Assembly: GCA_008828725.1 (NCBI GenBank)
Contig: MEHQ01004258.1
Span: 197,041-261,040 of the forward strand
DNA from: Saccharina japonica
Taxonomy: Eukaryota; Sar; Phaeophyceae; Laminariales; Laminariaceae
DNA length: 64,000 nt
Direction: 5' to 3'
The position numbers and the translations under genes were made by a program. Below, piece after piece: positions 41,549 through 52,544 of this stretch (positions are counted from its first letter, which is position 1; each line of letters opens with the position of its first letter). The notes beneath the pieces are model-generated. The model worked only from the letters and a program-made list of their open reading frames with translations, did not search any database and had not been told where the DNA came from.

Positions 41549-41805
41549 TAAGGGTCGTTCTTATCGAGCAGCTTTTTTCCATAATTTCCAATATTTTTTT
41601 CCAAAAAAAAAAACAAAACCTTGGAAATATTGGAAATATTGGAAGTTCTTCAGAGGGCAAAACGTTTGGAAGGCTTCACGTTCCAATAAATGGAAAAAAA
41701 AATTGGAAAATTTGGAAATCTAGAAAATTGCACGAAAACAAATGTTGGAAATTTTGGAATTTTTGGAATTTTTGGAAATAAATGGCTCCGATAAGAATGG
41801 CCTTA
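41549..41805. mobile_element. MITE with AAGGGTCGTTCTTATCG ends
   Basis: The left end AAGGGTCGTTCTTATCGAGC is mirrored by GCTCCGATAAGAATGGCCTT at the right. The interior is rich in TTGGAAAT and its complement, so much of it can pair. No coding capacity. About 257 bases. Confidence 0.6.
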
Positions 41806-42039
41806 AGTAGGTACTCATATCGTGTTCGTGTCTTGGTTCAGCTTCGACAGTAGAATTGATATTCAACAGCAGAGTGCTGTAACTGCGCACTCCATCTTAA
41901 TTTTCCGAGAAATTTCCCGGACGGTCGGGGTTAGGGTTTTTTCGGGTTTACACATCAGTACTCGTACTCGTGGTGAGATATATTTCGACCTTATTTTTGT
42001 ACATGGCGCATTATGCACATCATTATATAGATTACAAGG

Positions 42040-43062
42040 GGGACTTCGCCGCGGCGGGCTGACGCCCGCCTGCGGCTACGCGCAATGCCCGTAACGGCGA
42101 GGAGTAGTCTACTGAGGTAGATTCATAGCTAAGCTTAGGGCGAACAAAACGACTCCGTACTGCCAAGGGGTGTACAGCAGTAGTACAGGACACCTAGTGA
42201 GAAACACTCACAAACAGAGGCTAGGTTTCTTATTTACATGAGAGGAGAGGATGCGGTTTATACTAACTTCAACATAACGGCTCCCGAATTTCTTGTTCCT
42301 TGTAAATATCACCCTGTGGTACTTGAGGTATTATGATACGTACGTACGTACGTACGTGTATATCAGCAGTACAAGCTATAAAAATCCGTACGTGTATCAG
42401 CGGTAAGTAGCAGCATCGAGCATAAAAACATAATCAATCTTGGATCTTGCATGTAGCCCACGGGACAACTATAAATGCAATACGAGTACGAGTACGAGTG
42501 TACGCATACCGGGAATGAATTCGGAACTACTTTTTTCGAAAAAACAAGTTCTCGACCATCACCGTAATTTTATTGGGAAAGTTGGAGTGTCCATCGCTCG
42601 CATACGAACAGAAACAACAAACAGCAGTATTAAAAGTATCATAGTATCACACTGGTGTACCACGCATGTATGAACCCATGGTACACAGGTCTGTTTCTGC
42701 TGTGGTGCTGGTACTTCTGTATCATACGTGCGTACGTACGTACGTGTATATCAGCAACAGCAGTAGTATGTGGTCTTATAAAAATCCGGGTTCGTCGTTG
42801 ACTTAAAAAAAACGGAATCTTTGATTATGCTTGTAGCTGCGTGTAAGAAAAAAAGAGCGTGTGTGTTTTGTATGTGCGCTCTCCGTCACCATATTCTTGG
42901 TAAACGTTGCTGCAGCGCCCACCGCCCGCATGTTCACGCCCGCGAGCGCACGCGAGGCCCTGCCCGGTACTATATCCAGGCCGACGGGCACTTAAACCGA
43001 TAAATTCTCCCGACACGCTCCTGAGGAGCGCATGCGGTAAATATTTTTGGGGTTTCGTAAGG
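42040..43062 (+). repeat. Large palindrome, outer left arm
   Basis: Mirrors 45918-46940. Paired positions sum to 88980 at 42803-43062 and 88982 at 42440, so there is only a 2-base gap in about 1 kb. It contains runs of GTACGTACGT and GAGTACGAGT. No gene is seen in the arm; the frames in it simply occur twice. Confidence 0.85.
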
Positions 43063-43330
43063 TCCAAAACAGATTATCATCCCGCACGGGACTGTCAGAA
43101 AAAAAACGACGTGCGTTCGTATGGCGAGCCTGTGACAAATAGGCAATACATCCTCGAACAAACGTACCCCCGTGGCCCTCGTGTAGCGCAAGGCCGAGGC
43201 CGCCCTTTGCAGAGTAAGCAGAGCAGGGATCGTCGAGCACGATGAGCGAGTTGCATGCCGCCGGGTGGACCTCATCGCGAGATATCGCGAAAAAAGCTCA
43301 AATATACGTCTAAAAAAGCCGAGGAGCTCT

Positions 43331-43681
43331 CACACGAGACCACCCACAATATCGTACACGTATTTATTTATAGGTTGGGTTGGCGTCGCTTGGCGACGAC
43401 GCTGTAAAACGTGCCTCTCACTGCGTGAGCTAGACAACCAGGGTACCGTTTTTTGTTTTTGTTTTTTGGCATTCCCCAAGGCTGGCGGTCTGGTAGATCA
43501 TTTGTGCGTGGTTGATAAGATCATCTCCGCACAAGGGGAATTATCGTATCACGTAGTGTGTATATGGTAAGGCATCCATGAGGCAGATACATAGTAATAC
43601 CCATTGCTGTCTCTGGAAGTGGCCACACCAGAAATTAAATCAATTCATTGGAGGCTGTCGTCCATATGCAAGTCCGCCTCA
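43331..43681 (-). mobile_element. Large palindrome, inner left arm, a family Y 3' half
   Basis: Mirrors 44904-45254 with sum 88585 and no gap. The sequence is the 3' half of family Y on minus (CTCACTGCGTGAGCTAGACA, GGTAAGGCATCCATGAGGCA). It cannot be told whether it arose with the outer arms or as an independent inverted insertion. Confidence 0.8.
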
Positions 43682-43710
43682 GGGAAGGCGGGAGGATGGA
43701 CGGGGGAGGG

Positions 43711-44118
43711 GGGCACTCATGTCACGCATAGCCGTACGTAGTCGTATGACCGTAGACCCTCGCATCCGTACAATGCGGGGACGGAGCACGTCGGGTGTTC
43801 ACCGACCAGGCAGGGGGGGGGGGGGAAGGGGGTGATTATGTGTTGCTTCCTTAAGTCATTTGACGATTGACCACTCATCCTTTTCGAGACGGAGCAGGGG
43901 GGGGACGGGAACCATTGGAGGGGGGGGGGGGGGGGGGTACCCATGTCGCGCACGGCCGTAGTCATATGACCATAGACCCTCGCATCCCTACAATGCCGGG
44001 ACGGAGCACGTTGGGTTTTCACCAACCAGGCAGACATTGCTTGCACCAAGCGCGAAGCGCCGTGAGGTATTGGGCGAGTCGCATGGAGGGTGAGCTGCAT
44101 CCTGCTAAGAACCGTCTG
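43711..44118 (+). mobile_element. Family Y and X fragments with G runs
   Basis: Family Y at 43711-43815, a family X fragment at 43826-43895, and family Y again at 43923-44118. The last is nearly identical to 44722-44900 and breaks off after TAAGAACCGTCTG. Confidence 0.7.
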
Positions 44119-44186
44119 GCCCCCGCCGCCGCCGCCGCCGTTTCCGCGGCAGAGTAGTTGTTGCCCGCGAAAGGACGACCGTTTAC

Positions 44187-44652
44187 CGCCGTCGCCGCCG
44201 GAGGAGGTGCAAGGAGCGGCGGCGGTGGTGGTGGTGGTGGTAGTGGTGTCCCGTGTGTCGACCAAGCGAACCCTCGCCCCGCCGCCGCAGCAGCAGTAGC
44301 AGCAGCAGCATCGCCATCAACGCTACCACCACCACCACCGCCACCACCAATACCACCAATACCACCACCACCACCACCACCACCACCTACCGCCCCGCGG
44401 TGGCTATCCACACCTCCTGTCACGAAGAGGCCGCTGTTGCTTCTGCGGGCAGAAGAAGACGCGAACGTGCCGGCGCCCGGGGGGGGCGGTGAGTCCTCCC
44501 GGGGTGAATCGTAGAGCTGGTCCTCCTCGTCCTGGTACCCCTCCTCCTCCTCAGACGTGCTTCCCGCCGCTGCGACGGCGGCGGCCAGCTTTCGCTCCTC
44601 CGGAACGTGCCCCAGGGTTCTCCTGAAGAAGGATATGATCGCTAGCAGGCGT
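44187..44652 (-). CDS. Host exon at the centre of the large palindrome
   Basis: On minus, the exon follows GTGTTTGTGCAG (border 44652). It reads RRLLAIISFFRRTLGHVPEE, RKLAAAVAAAGS, an acidic stretch TSEEEEGYQDEEDQLYDSPR, a Pro- and Ser-rich part, GLFVTGGVDSHRGAVGGG, glycine and alanine runs and a proline run. A donor GCGACGGCG/GTAAAC would end it at 44187. The opening hydrophobic helix plus acidic, low-complexity body gives no family. It is flanked by two nearly identical direct copies of family Y and then by inverted arms, so it may be a captured gene fragment. Confidence 0.5.
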
Positions 44653-44719
44653 CTGCACAAACACACACACAATTTGGGTGGAAGGGGGGGGACGGGACAC
44701 ACAAGGGGGGGGGGGGGGG

Positions 44720-45212
44720 GGGTACTCATGTCGCGCACGGCCGTAGTCATATGACCATAGACCCTCGCATCCCTACAATGCCGGGACGGAGCACGTTGGG
44801 TTTTCACCAACCAGGCAGACATTGCTTGCACCAAGCGCGAAGCGCCGTGAGGTATTGGGCGAGTCGCATGGAGGGTGAGCTGCATCCTGCTAAGAACCGT
44901 CTGTGAGGCGGACTTGCATATGGACGACAGCCTCCAATGAATTGATTTAATTTCTGGTGTGGCCACTTCCAGAGACAGCAATGGGTATCACTACGTATCT
45001 GCCTCGTGGATGCCTTACCATATACACACTACGTGATACGATTATTCCCCTTGTGCGGAGATGATCTTATCAACCACGCACAAATGATCTACCAGACCGC
45101 CAGCCTTGGGGAATGCCAAAAAACAAAAACAAAAAACGGTACCCTGGTTGTCTAGCTCACGCAGTGAGAGGCACGTTTTACAGCGTCGTCGCCAAGCGAC
45201 GCCAACCCAACC
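44720..45212 (+). mobile_element. Family Y, long copy
   Basis: GTACTCATGTCGCGCACGG to CAAGCGACGCCAACCCAACC, with every block present. Its 3' part (from 44904) forms the inner right arm of the palindrome. Confidence 0.75.
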
Positions 45213-45659
45213 TATAAATAAATACGTGTACGATATTGTGGGTGGTCTCGTGTGAGAGTCCTCGCTTTGCATGGCTTTTCTTTCCTAGTCACCCGCGGTA
45301 TTCATTTGCGACCTCTGACTCTGAGCCTCGGTTGCTAAGGCAGGTACGGCGATGTATGCTATTCGCCGCATAGCACGGTTTTCTCATCCGGGGCTGTCTG
45401 CTTGGCCTGGCGGTATGCGTATTTGGGATATAATTACGGTTTCGGCATCCCATTATCGATTTGACTCGCGCTAGGGCTGTTGTGAAAATTTCCGGATATC
45501 TGATATCTCCATGTTTTTCGGCTTAACTTAATAGAGATTAACCTTCGACCTCGAGCTTACTTTGTTGGTTAGACGTAGCGGAACGCGCCGTCTGGCACCT
45601 TGTCCAGCTACACGACGTGCCGACCACCGGAGAGGGAAAGATCAGACTGGCCCCTGATG

Positions 45660-45880
45660 TGTTGTGGCCAACGAGCTGCGCCATGCAACAAACTCAAACA
45701 TTAAGTTCTGCTAGACTGCTTGTCAGACGGAGGCCTTGCGACGCACTGACAAGCCTAGCATTGCGAGGTCACGTCCCTGTTAGCTGTGGTGAATTTGCAA
45801 CTAGACACTCGTTCTTTGGAGTTAAACTCATCTCTGTTGTTTTCTGGTCCCTGAACATTAGATAAGATGGCGACGAGGGA
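45660..45880 (+). mobile_element. Possible solo or cut LTR remnant with primer-site-like motif
   Basis: A stretch from TGTTGTGGCC to CCTGAACA (45660-45857) has TG...CA ends and is followed shortly by TGGCGACGAGG (45868-45878), which resembles a primer-binding site of Ty3/Gypsy-type elements. No second LTR, gag or pol sequence was seen. It looks like a small fossil in the right-hand spacer of the palindrome, absent from the left. The age cannot be judged, and the call is weak. Confidence 0.25.
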
Positions 45881-45917
45881 TTGCGTCAATCGTTTTCGTC
45901 ATACAATAATGCACCAG

Positions 45918-46940
45918 CCTTACGAAACCCCAAAAATATTTACCGCATGCGCTCCTCAGGAGCGTGTCGGGAGAATTTATCGGTTTAAGTGCCCGTCGGC
46001 CTGGATATAGTACCGGGCAGGGCCTCGCGTGCGCTCGCGGGCGTGAACATGCGGGCGGTGGGCGCTGCAGCAACGTTTACCAAGAATATGGTGACGGAGA
46101 GCGCACATACAAAACACACACGCTCTTTTTTTCTTACACGCAGCTACAAGCATAATCAAAGATTCCGTTTTTTTTAAGTCAACGACGAACCCGGATTTTT
46201 ATAAGACCACATACTACTGCTGTACTGCTGATATACACGTACGTACGTACGCACGTATGATACAGAAGTACCAGCACCACAGCAGAAACAGACCTGTGTA
46301 CCATGGGTTCATACATGCGTGGTACACCAGTGTGATACTATGATACTTTTAATACTGCTGTTTGTTGTTTCTGTTCGTATGCGAGCGATGGACACTCCAA
46401 CTTTCCCAATAAAATTACGGTGATGGTCGAGAACTTGTTTTTTCGAAAAAAGTAGTTCCGAATTCATTCCCGGTATGCGTACACTCGTACTCGTACTCGT
46501 ATTGCATTTATAGTTGTCCCGTGGGCTACATGCAAGATCCAAGATTGATTATGTTTTTATGCTCGATGCTGCTACTTACCGCTGATACACGTACGGATTT
46601 TTATAGCTTGTACTGCTGATATACACGTACGTACGTACGTACGTATCATAATACCTCAAGTACCACAGGGTGATATTTACAAGGAACAAGAAATTCGGGA
46701 GCCGTTATATTGAAGTTAGTATAAAACGCATCCTCTCCTCTCATGTAAATAAGAAACCTAGCCTCTGTTTGTGAGTGTTTCTCACTAGGTGTCCTGTACT
46801 ACTGCTGTACACCCCTTGGCAGTACGGAGTCGTTTGTTCGCCCTAAGCTTAGCTCATTGAATCTACCTCAGTAGACTACTCCTCGCCGTTACGGGCATTG
46901 CGCGTAGCCGCAGGCGGGCAGTCAGCCCGCCGCGGCGAAG
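45918..46940 (-). repeat. Large palindrome, outer right arm
   Basis: Reverse complement of 42040-43062. It ends in GGCGAAGCCCCC directly before the N at 46946 and a G run. Confidence 0.85.
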
Positions 46941-46959
46941 CCCCCNGGGGGGGGAGCAA

Positions 46960-47241
46960 GAGGGTGGGACAAGCGCGGTTTCCGCGTCCCGCGAAGCTCG
47001 CCCAACCGTAGCGCTGTGGAACGCGGCAGCCTCGGGGGTAGGCGCGTGGGGCAGGACCGCGGTAGACGGTGATGTGGCTGATAAATTAAGAGGCAGCAGC
47101 GGTAGTAGTAGTGCTAGTGGTAGGGTTTGCAACAGATTTTCGCAGGCGTTGGAAGTGGGCGAGCCGGGGTCCGTAGTCGATGTGAGCGGAAACGGGGATG
47201 ATGATCGACCTTGGGGGGGCTTCGGTGCGGAGCGAGTATGA
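46960..47241 (+). CDS. Candidate exon beside the assembly N, unknown product
   Basis: The frame reads SAVSASREARPTVALWNAAA, SGVGAWGRTAVDGDVADKL, a Gly/Ser run, NRFSQALEVGEPGSVVDVSG and DDDRPWGGFGAERV, then TGA (47239-47241). A donor GAGCGA/GTATGA (47235/47236) followed by a strong acceptor (TGTTTTTTTTGCAG near 47322) could instead make a short intron. Codon use is mixed. The left border is lost in the G run and the N at 46946. No family is recognised. Confidence 0.4.
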   Translation, partial: EGGTSAVSASREARPTVALWNAAASGVGAWGRTAVDGDVADKLRGSSGSSSASGRVCNRFSQALEVGEPGSVVDVSGNGDDDRPWGGFGAERV

Positions 47242-47454
47242 TGCAGCTGTGTACATAGGGGGGGGGGGTTGGTGTTGTTGTTATTATTTTTCTTGTTTTT
47301 TGTTTTGTGTTTTTTTTGCAGGCCTGTGGGAGCGCAGGCAGAGGGGTATTTTATTCACGTAGGCGCTGAGTCGGCTGATGTTCGCTTCGCTTTCTGCTTG
47401 TCGGTGATTAAATACCTAGATGTGTGTTGCATGGTTTCGGAGAGCTACATAATG

Positions 47455-47845
47455 ATATTTAGTCGGGGGGCTGGATGTCTAGACGGAGAGTTGTATGATA
47501 TCTATTCGAGGAGCTGTACGATATCTAGTCGGAGAGCTGTACGATATCTACTCAGGGAGCTGTACGATAGGGAGCTGTATGCTATCTAGTCGAGACATTT
47601 ACGATATCTACCCGGGGAGCTGTATGCTATCTAGTCGAGAGCTGTACGATATCTAGTCGGAGAGCTACTTATTTATCTAGTGGAAGAGCTGAATGATATA
47701 TATAGTCGACAGCTGCACGATATCTAGTTGAAGAGCTGCACGTTATCCAGTCGGAGAGCTGTACGATATCTACTCGGGGGAGCTGTGCGATATCTACTGT
47801 AGTTGAAAGCTGTAGTCGACAGCTGTACGATATTCAGTCGGAAAA
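47455..47845 (+). repeat. ~25-bp minisatellite of GAGCTGTACGATATCTAGTC
   Basis: About 15 degenerate units, each with GAGCTGTA and GATATCTA. Confidence 0.8.
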
Positions 47846-48059
47846 CGCTACCATCTGTAGCAAGCGACGGCGAAACGCTCAGTATAGAATACGGCTTCGT
47901 CCCTCCTGACGCGCGCGTCGACGGACGACCGATTGAGCGACCCGACAAATGCAGAAGAAGCGCCCCCCATTTGACCCTGTCATCAGTATGCAAGAAAATC
48001 GGCCTCACAAGCGGTTCTCACGGAGTAGCATGGGTTCAGCTCTCACCCTTCAGCGCGAT

Positions 48060-48215
48060 TCTCGCCTGAAACACCTCACGGTGTTCCACGCTTGGCGCAA
48101 GCAACCAATGCCTGCCTGGTCGGTGAAAACCCGACGTGCTCCCTCCCGACATTGTAGGGATGCCAGGGTCTACGGCCATGCACGACTCCGGCCATGCACG
48201 GCATGAGTACAACCC
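48060..48215 (-). mobile_element. Family Y, short copy
   Basis: CGCCTGAAACACCTCACGG, GCCTGCCTGGTCGGTGAAAA, GACATTGTAGGGATGCCAGG, and ACGGCATGAGTACAACCCCC at the C-run end. Confidence 0.65.
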
Positions 48216-48244
48216 CCCCCCTCCCGCCTCCTCCCTTACGGTAG

Positions 48245-48315
48245 CGAAGCACTATACCCGAGAGCGCAGCAGCTGCGGGACCCCCTGGGACTGACGATGT
48301 TCTATGTGCGTGGCG
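48245..48315 (+). CDS. Candidate short exon, unknown product
   Basis: Acceptor CCTCCCTTACGGTAG (48244) and donor GTGGCG/GTATTT (48315/48316) bound a frame EALYPRAQQLRDPLGLTMF and YVRG with G/C-rich third positions. It is too short to identify and no partner exon is seen. Confidence 0.35.
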
Positions 48316-48464
48316 GTATTTGTCGGGGGGGTGGCCACAATTCAGAGTGGAGGTGATGGGGAGGCTGACTGGCTTGCACAACGGTTGGTGTGGCACAGCG
48401 CTGAGTTCGAAAGCCCTCGTAGATACCTGGTATGTTTTTTTAGGCCTCTTCGCCGGTCATGAAC

Positions 48465-49205
48465 CTAATCCGCGGGCCGGGTCGGGGATTTTTTCCAATC
48501 TCACGGGTCGAGTCGGGTCGGATCGGATCGAGTCGGGTCGCGTCGGGTCGGGTTCGGTGGGGTCGGGTCGGGCGTCGGGTCGGGTCGCGGGTCCGGGTCG
48601 GACCGGGTCGGGTCGGGCCGGTCGGGTCGGAGCCGGGTCGGATCGGGTCGGACCGGGTCGGATCCGTGTTGCGCAGCGGACCGGGTCGGACCGGGTCGGA
48701 CGGTCGGACCGGGTCGGACCGGGTCGGACCGGGTCGGACCGGGTCGGACCGGTTGACCGGGTCGGACTGGACCGGACCGGACCGGACCGGACCGGACCGG
48801 GTCGGGTCGGACCGGTCAGTCGGACGGACCGGGTCGGACCGGGTCGGACGGGTCGGAGCGGGTCGGACGCCGGTCGGGCCGGGTCGGAGGTCTGGGCCGT
48901 CGGTTGGATCGGGTCGATCCATCAGGGCTGGAATACTTCGGGTCGGGTCGGTCGGACCGGTGTCGGGTCGGTGGGGTCGGGTCGGGTCAGCCGGGTCGGG
49001 TCGGGTCGGGTCGGATCGGACCGGTTCGGGTCGGTTCGGGTCCGGTCCGGTCCGGTCCGGTCCGGTCCGGTCCGGTCCGGTCCGGTCCGGTCCGGTCCGG
49101 TCCGGTCCGGTCCGGTCGGGTCGGGTCGGATCGGGAGCTTCTCAAACTCTCGCGGATCGAGGCGGGTCACCCTTACCCGACCCGGCTCGACCTGACCCGG
49201 GAGGT
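48465..49205 (+). repeat. Pentanucleotide satellite (GGTCG)n with GGACC variants
   Basis: About 740 bases of GGGTC, GGACC and GGTCC words. It changes phase and strand preference along its length, from GGGTCG at the left to a pure (GGTCC)n block near 49036-49115. It is flanked by CGGCCCATGAACATCCCTG on the right, a flank resembling that of the smaller array at 18330-18560. The long Gly/Ser/Val/Arg frames across it are repeat artefacts. Confidence 0.9.
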
Positions 49206-49509
49206 TTGACCCGGCCCATGAACATCCCTGACGTTTTTAAGGTGACCAGTACTATGGTCTAGGGCTGCGCACCGAAAATCGGCGTAGATAACTGTTTTCG
49301 GTGACCAGCAGTCAGTGTGGCACAGCGGTGCGCCCCGAAATTCAGCGTAGCCCGTGACGGGGATATACTTGGTTTTGGGAGAGTTTCGTGCAGGGAGCAT
49401 TGCGGCATCGATGAGCGAGTTTTGTGGGTGGGGAGAGCTTGGGGGGGTGGTTGAGGAATTTTGGGGTACGCACTCCGTGAGCTATGAACCGAATCCGACG
49501 GTGCTGAGT

Positions 49510-49935
49510 GGAGTGATTTTGGTTGTGCTTGCTGATCCGATCGATGTGATTTGGGATGCGCTTAAATGAGCTGATCTCGGTGTGTTTTTGGATTGCGCTT
49601 GAAGAGCTGATCGATGTGATTGGTTGCCCTTGAAGAGCGGGTGGATCTGGTCGGATACCCCTGAAGAGCTGGTTGGTGTTGTTGGATGCAGTTGAAGAGC
49701 CGATATCGTTGTGATATTTTGGATGCGCTTGAAGAGCTGATCGATGTGACTGGTTGCAGTTTGAAGAGCTGATGGGTGTGGTTGGGTGCGCTTTAAGAGC
49801 TGATCGATACGGTTTGCTACGTTTGAAGGACCTGACAGACACGATTGGTTGCAGTCGAAGAACGGATCGACGTGATTGGTTCGCTTGGAGAACTGGTCTC
49901 GATGTTGATTGGACGCGCTTGAAGAGCGAATATTA
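49510..49935 (+). repeat. ~31-bp minisatellite of GAAGAGCTGATCGATGTGAT
   Basis: About 12 degenerate units, each with a GAAGAGC core followed by TGATCGATGTGATTGG or a variant and a TGCGCTT spacer. Confidence 0.8.
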
Positions 49936-50329
49936 TGTTATCCGCCACGAGAAACAGATAGATTCGAGGCACTTGGATTGGTGGGATACACTTCGTATTT
50001 ACGTGCTGTAGAGGATATATGTGGGAATACACATTTTTACAAGATTCGACGTTTCACAGCAAGTAGGGTTCGGTCGGGATGTCACCTGATATCTAGAGGG
50101 AAAAGCGGGAAACCGCGCGTGTCTTGTGTGTCGAATTTGACGGGTTTTTGAAGGGGCTTGGCAGGCCGTAATTTTTACGGGTGGCACTATTTTAGAAATG
50201 CGCTTAACTCGCAGCACAGCCGCGCGTTCGCGTTTAAGCTGGTTTTATAATATTGACGTAAGTAAGTTATCGTGAGTGCTTCTTCCTGAGTGGCATGTTT
50301 ATTTTATACATCGCCAAACTTTCACATCT

Positions 50330-51030
50330 CGGACAGATCATGATGTAGATCATCTACAGATATATCATGATCCAGATCATCTACAGAGATATCATGATCC
50401 AGATCTTCTACAGATGGATCATGATCCAGATCATCTACAGATAGATCATGATCAAGATCATCTACAGATGGATCATGATCCAGATCATCTACAGTTATAT
50501 CATGATCCAGATCTGTACAGATATTTCATGATCCATATCTACAGATAGATCATGATCAAGATCATCTACAGATGGATCATGATCCAGATCATCTACAGTT
50601 ATATCATGATCCAGATCTGTACAGATATTTCATGATCCATATCTACAGATAGATCATGATCCAGATCATCTACAGATAGATATGATTCAGATCATCTACA
50701 TATATGATACATCGTGATCTAGATCATCTACAGATATACCACGATCTAGATCATCCACCGATAGATAATGAGCTAGATCATCTAATTCCTTCCCCGCTCT
50801 TGTGAGAGCTTGTGCAGGATCTGCATAGTGTACATCCAACCCAGAAAAATTGAGCTAGATCATGCAGATTATGCGGGTCCCACCCTGCAACATGAGCTAG
50901 ATCATACAGATCATACAGATCATACAGATCATACAGAGCATACAGATCATACGAGATCGAGAATATATGTGCCTTGAAATATCTAGATCATCCAGTGGGA
51001 ATCGATGATCTGTAGATGATCTATCTGTAG
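50330..51030 (+). repeat. 24-bp satellite of GATCATGATCCAGATCATCT
   Basis: About 28 units related to the array at 6480-7085. It includes a higher-order duplication of about 110 bases (50440-50540 and 50550-50650). The right end decays into ATACAGATCATACAGATC. Confidence 0.85.
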
Positions 51031-51489
51031 ATGATCTGGCTGTGGTGTGAAGGTCCCTTCGCAAATGAGCAGTACACAGGGGAACGTCAGAGCAACGCCC
51101 GTCCTTGGTCACGCTTAACAGTTTCATATATACCGGTATGTACAACGGCCGGCTTACAGCTGATACATGTGCTTGAATGCGGAGATTAACATAAGCATGG
51201 CATTTGTGACAGGAAGCGGATACTGCGGGTGGCCACCGCTGTAATGTCGTCATTATTATCTTCACCCATTTTCGACTCTGAGGTCCCAAAAAGCACCACC
51301 TCTACATCATACACGCGACCACGACGACAGCCAACGCAACACTGCGTCATACCAGGTAAACGCGACAATGGCAGCCAACGCGAGAAGCAATCAGCCCTTG
51401 GCCAAGCGCCATGGGGACGAGCTTTCAGCAAGAGACGCCTCTTGGGCTCAACAAAAAACTGTGAAATCTGATCTTTGCAAAACGCCACG

Positions 51490-52110
51490 TTCGTACGAAA
51501 CGTCATCCTCGTGCGAACCGGAAACGCCAGCTTTTTTGCGAAACGCCAACTTCTGCGAAAACCCTACTCGTTCTTGTGAAACGAAATCTTCTTGCGAAAC
51601 GCCAGCTTCTTGCGAAACGCCAACTTCTGCGAAAACCCCAATTGTTATTGTGAAACGACATCTTCTTGCGAAACGCCAGATTCTTGCGAACCGCCAAGTT
51701 CTCAACTTCTTGCGAAACGCTAACTTCTTAACTTCTTGAGAATCACCTACTTTTTTGCGAAAAACCAAGGTGTTGCGAACCACCGACTCCTTGCGAAACG
51801 GGAGCTCTTTGCGAACCACCGACTCCTTGCGAAACGCCGAAGTCTTACGAAACGGCAACTTCTCGTGAAACGGCAACTTCTTACGAAACGGCATCTACTT
51901 GTGAATCATCAACTTCTTGCGAAACGGCAAGTTCATGCGAAACGGAAAATTCTTAAAAAAAGATAAATGCCTTAAAAAATCTTGAGAAACGCCAACTTCT
52001 TACCAAACGGCAACCTCTCGTGAACCGCCATTTTCTTGCCAACTTCTTGCGAAACGCCCAAGTCTTAGGAAAATACCAACTTCTGGCGAAACGCCAACCT
52101 ATCGTAGTGG
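51490..52110 (+). repeat. ~18-bp minisatellite of CTTGCGAAACGCCAACTT
   Basis: About 30 degenerate units with a constant GCGAAACG core. The Arg/Phe/Lys-rich minus-strand frame across it follows the 18-base period and is not taken as a gene. The array lies directly downstream of the terminal exon at 52116-52200. Confidence 0.8.
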
Positions 52111-52115
52111 AACTC

Positions 52116-52200
52116 CTACAACTCCCAAAGGCGACCCTCGTGGGTGACGAAGAGGTCGTAGAGCGCCGCGAACGCAAAGACCACAACCGCGGCGAGGTAC
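52116..52200 (-). CDS. Terminal exon encoding a membrane helix
   Basis: On minus, GTCCGCGCCGCAG (ending at 52201) opens a frame that reads YLAAVVVFAFAALYDLFVTH and EGRLWEL, then TAG at 52116-52118. The first 18 residues form a clear transmembrane helix near the C-terminus. Third positions are almost all G or C. The nearest minus-strand exon upstream is the plastid-targeted first exon at 56464-56807. They could belong to one plastid membrane protein, but phases cannot be checked without the middle exons. Confidence 0.6.
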
Positions 52201-52544
52201 CTGCGGCGCGGACATACACACATGGAAGGCGTTATTTTTGTCGGTCGTTGATCAGAAAATACCAAGGGCACAGTACGCGACATATGTCAAGAATCTGACG
52301 ATTAAGAATTTGAGACTGATATTTTTGGGAAGAAAATAAGAAGGCGACCCTCTTTCTACTGACAATAGTGTGGAAAACACAAGGATAGTGTGGAAAACAC
52401 AAGGTGTTTGTTACATAACAATTCCAGTCTGGGTCTTTTATTATAGTACTGCACTGCACAAAACCATGTCTTTGACTCTAATTCCAAGTAATTTGCCACC
52501 AGTTCGGGAGTGCAGTCCTAAAGGGGTTGACATCTGTCGCGTAC

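Noticed and set aside
43265-43570. 101-codon frame, also present at 45042-45272 on minus
   Set aside because: It lies in family Y sequence and recurs only because that family is in the palindrome arms.
45660-45880. Full LTR retrotransposon in the palindrome spacer
   Set aside because: Only an LTR-like stretch and a primer-site-like motif are present; no internal genes or second LTR, so it is kept only as a weak fossil call.
48320-49262. Long overlapping frames on both strands rich in Gly, Ser, Val and Arg
   Set aside because: They are translations of the GGTCG pentanucleotide satellite; every frame stays open because the unit lacks stop codons.
51448-51894. 148-codon minus-strand frame rich in FRKK and FRKE words
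   Set aside because: It follows the 18-bp minisatellite period exactly and has no splice sites or start context.
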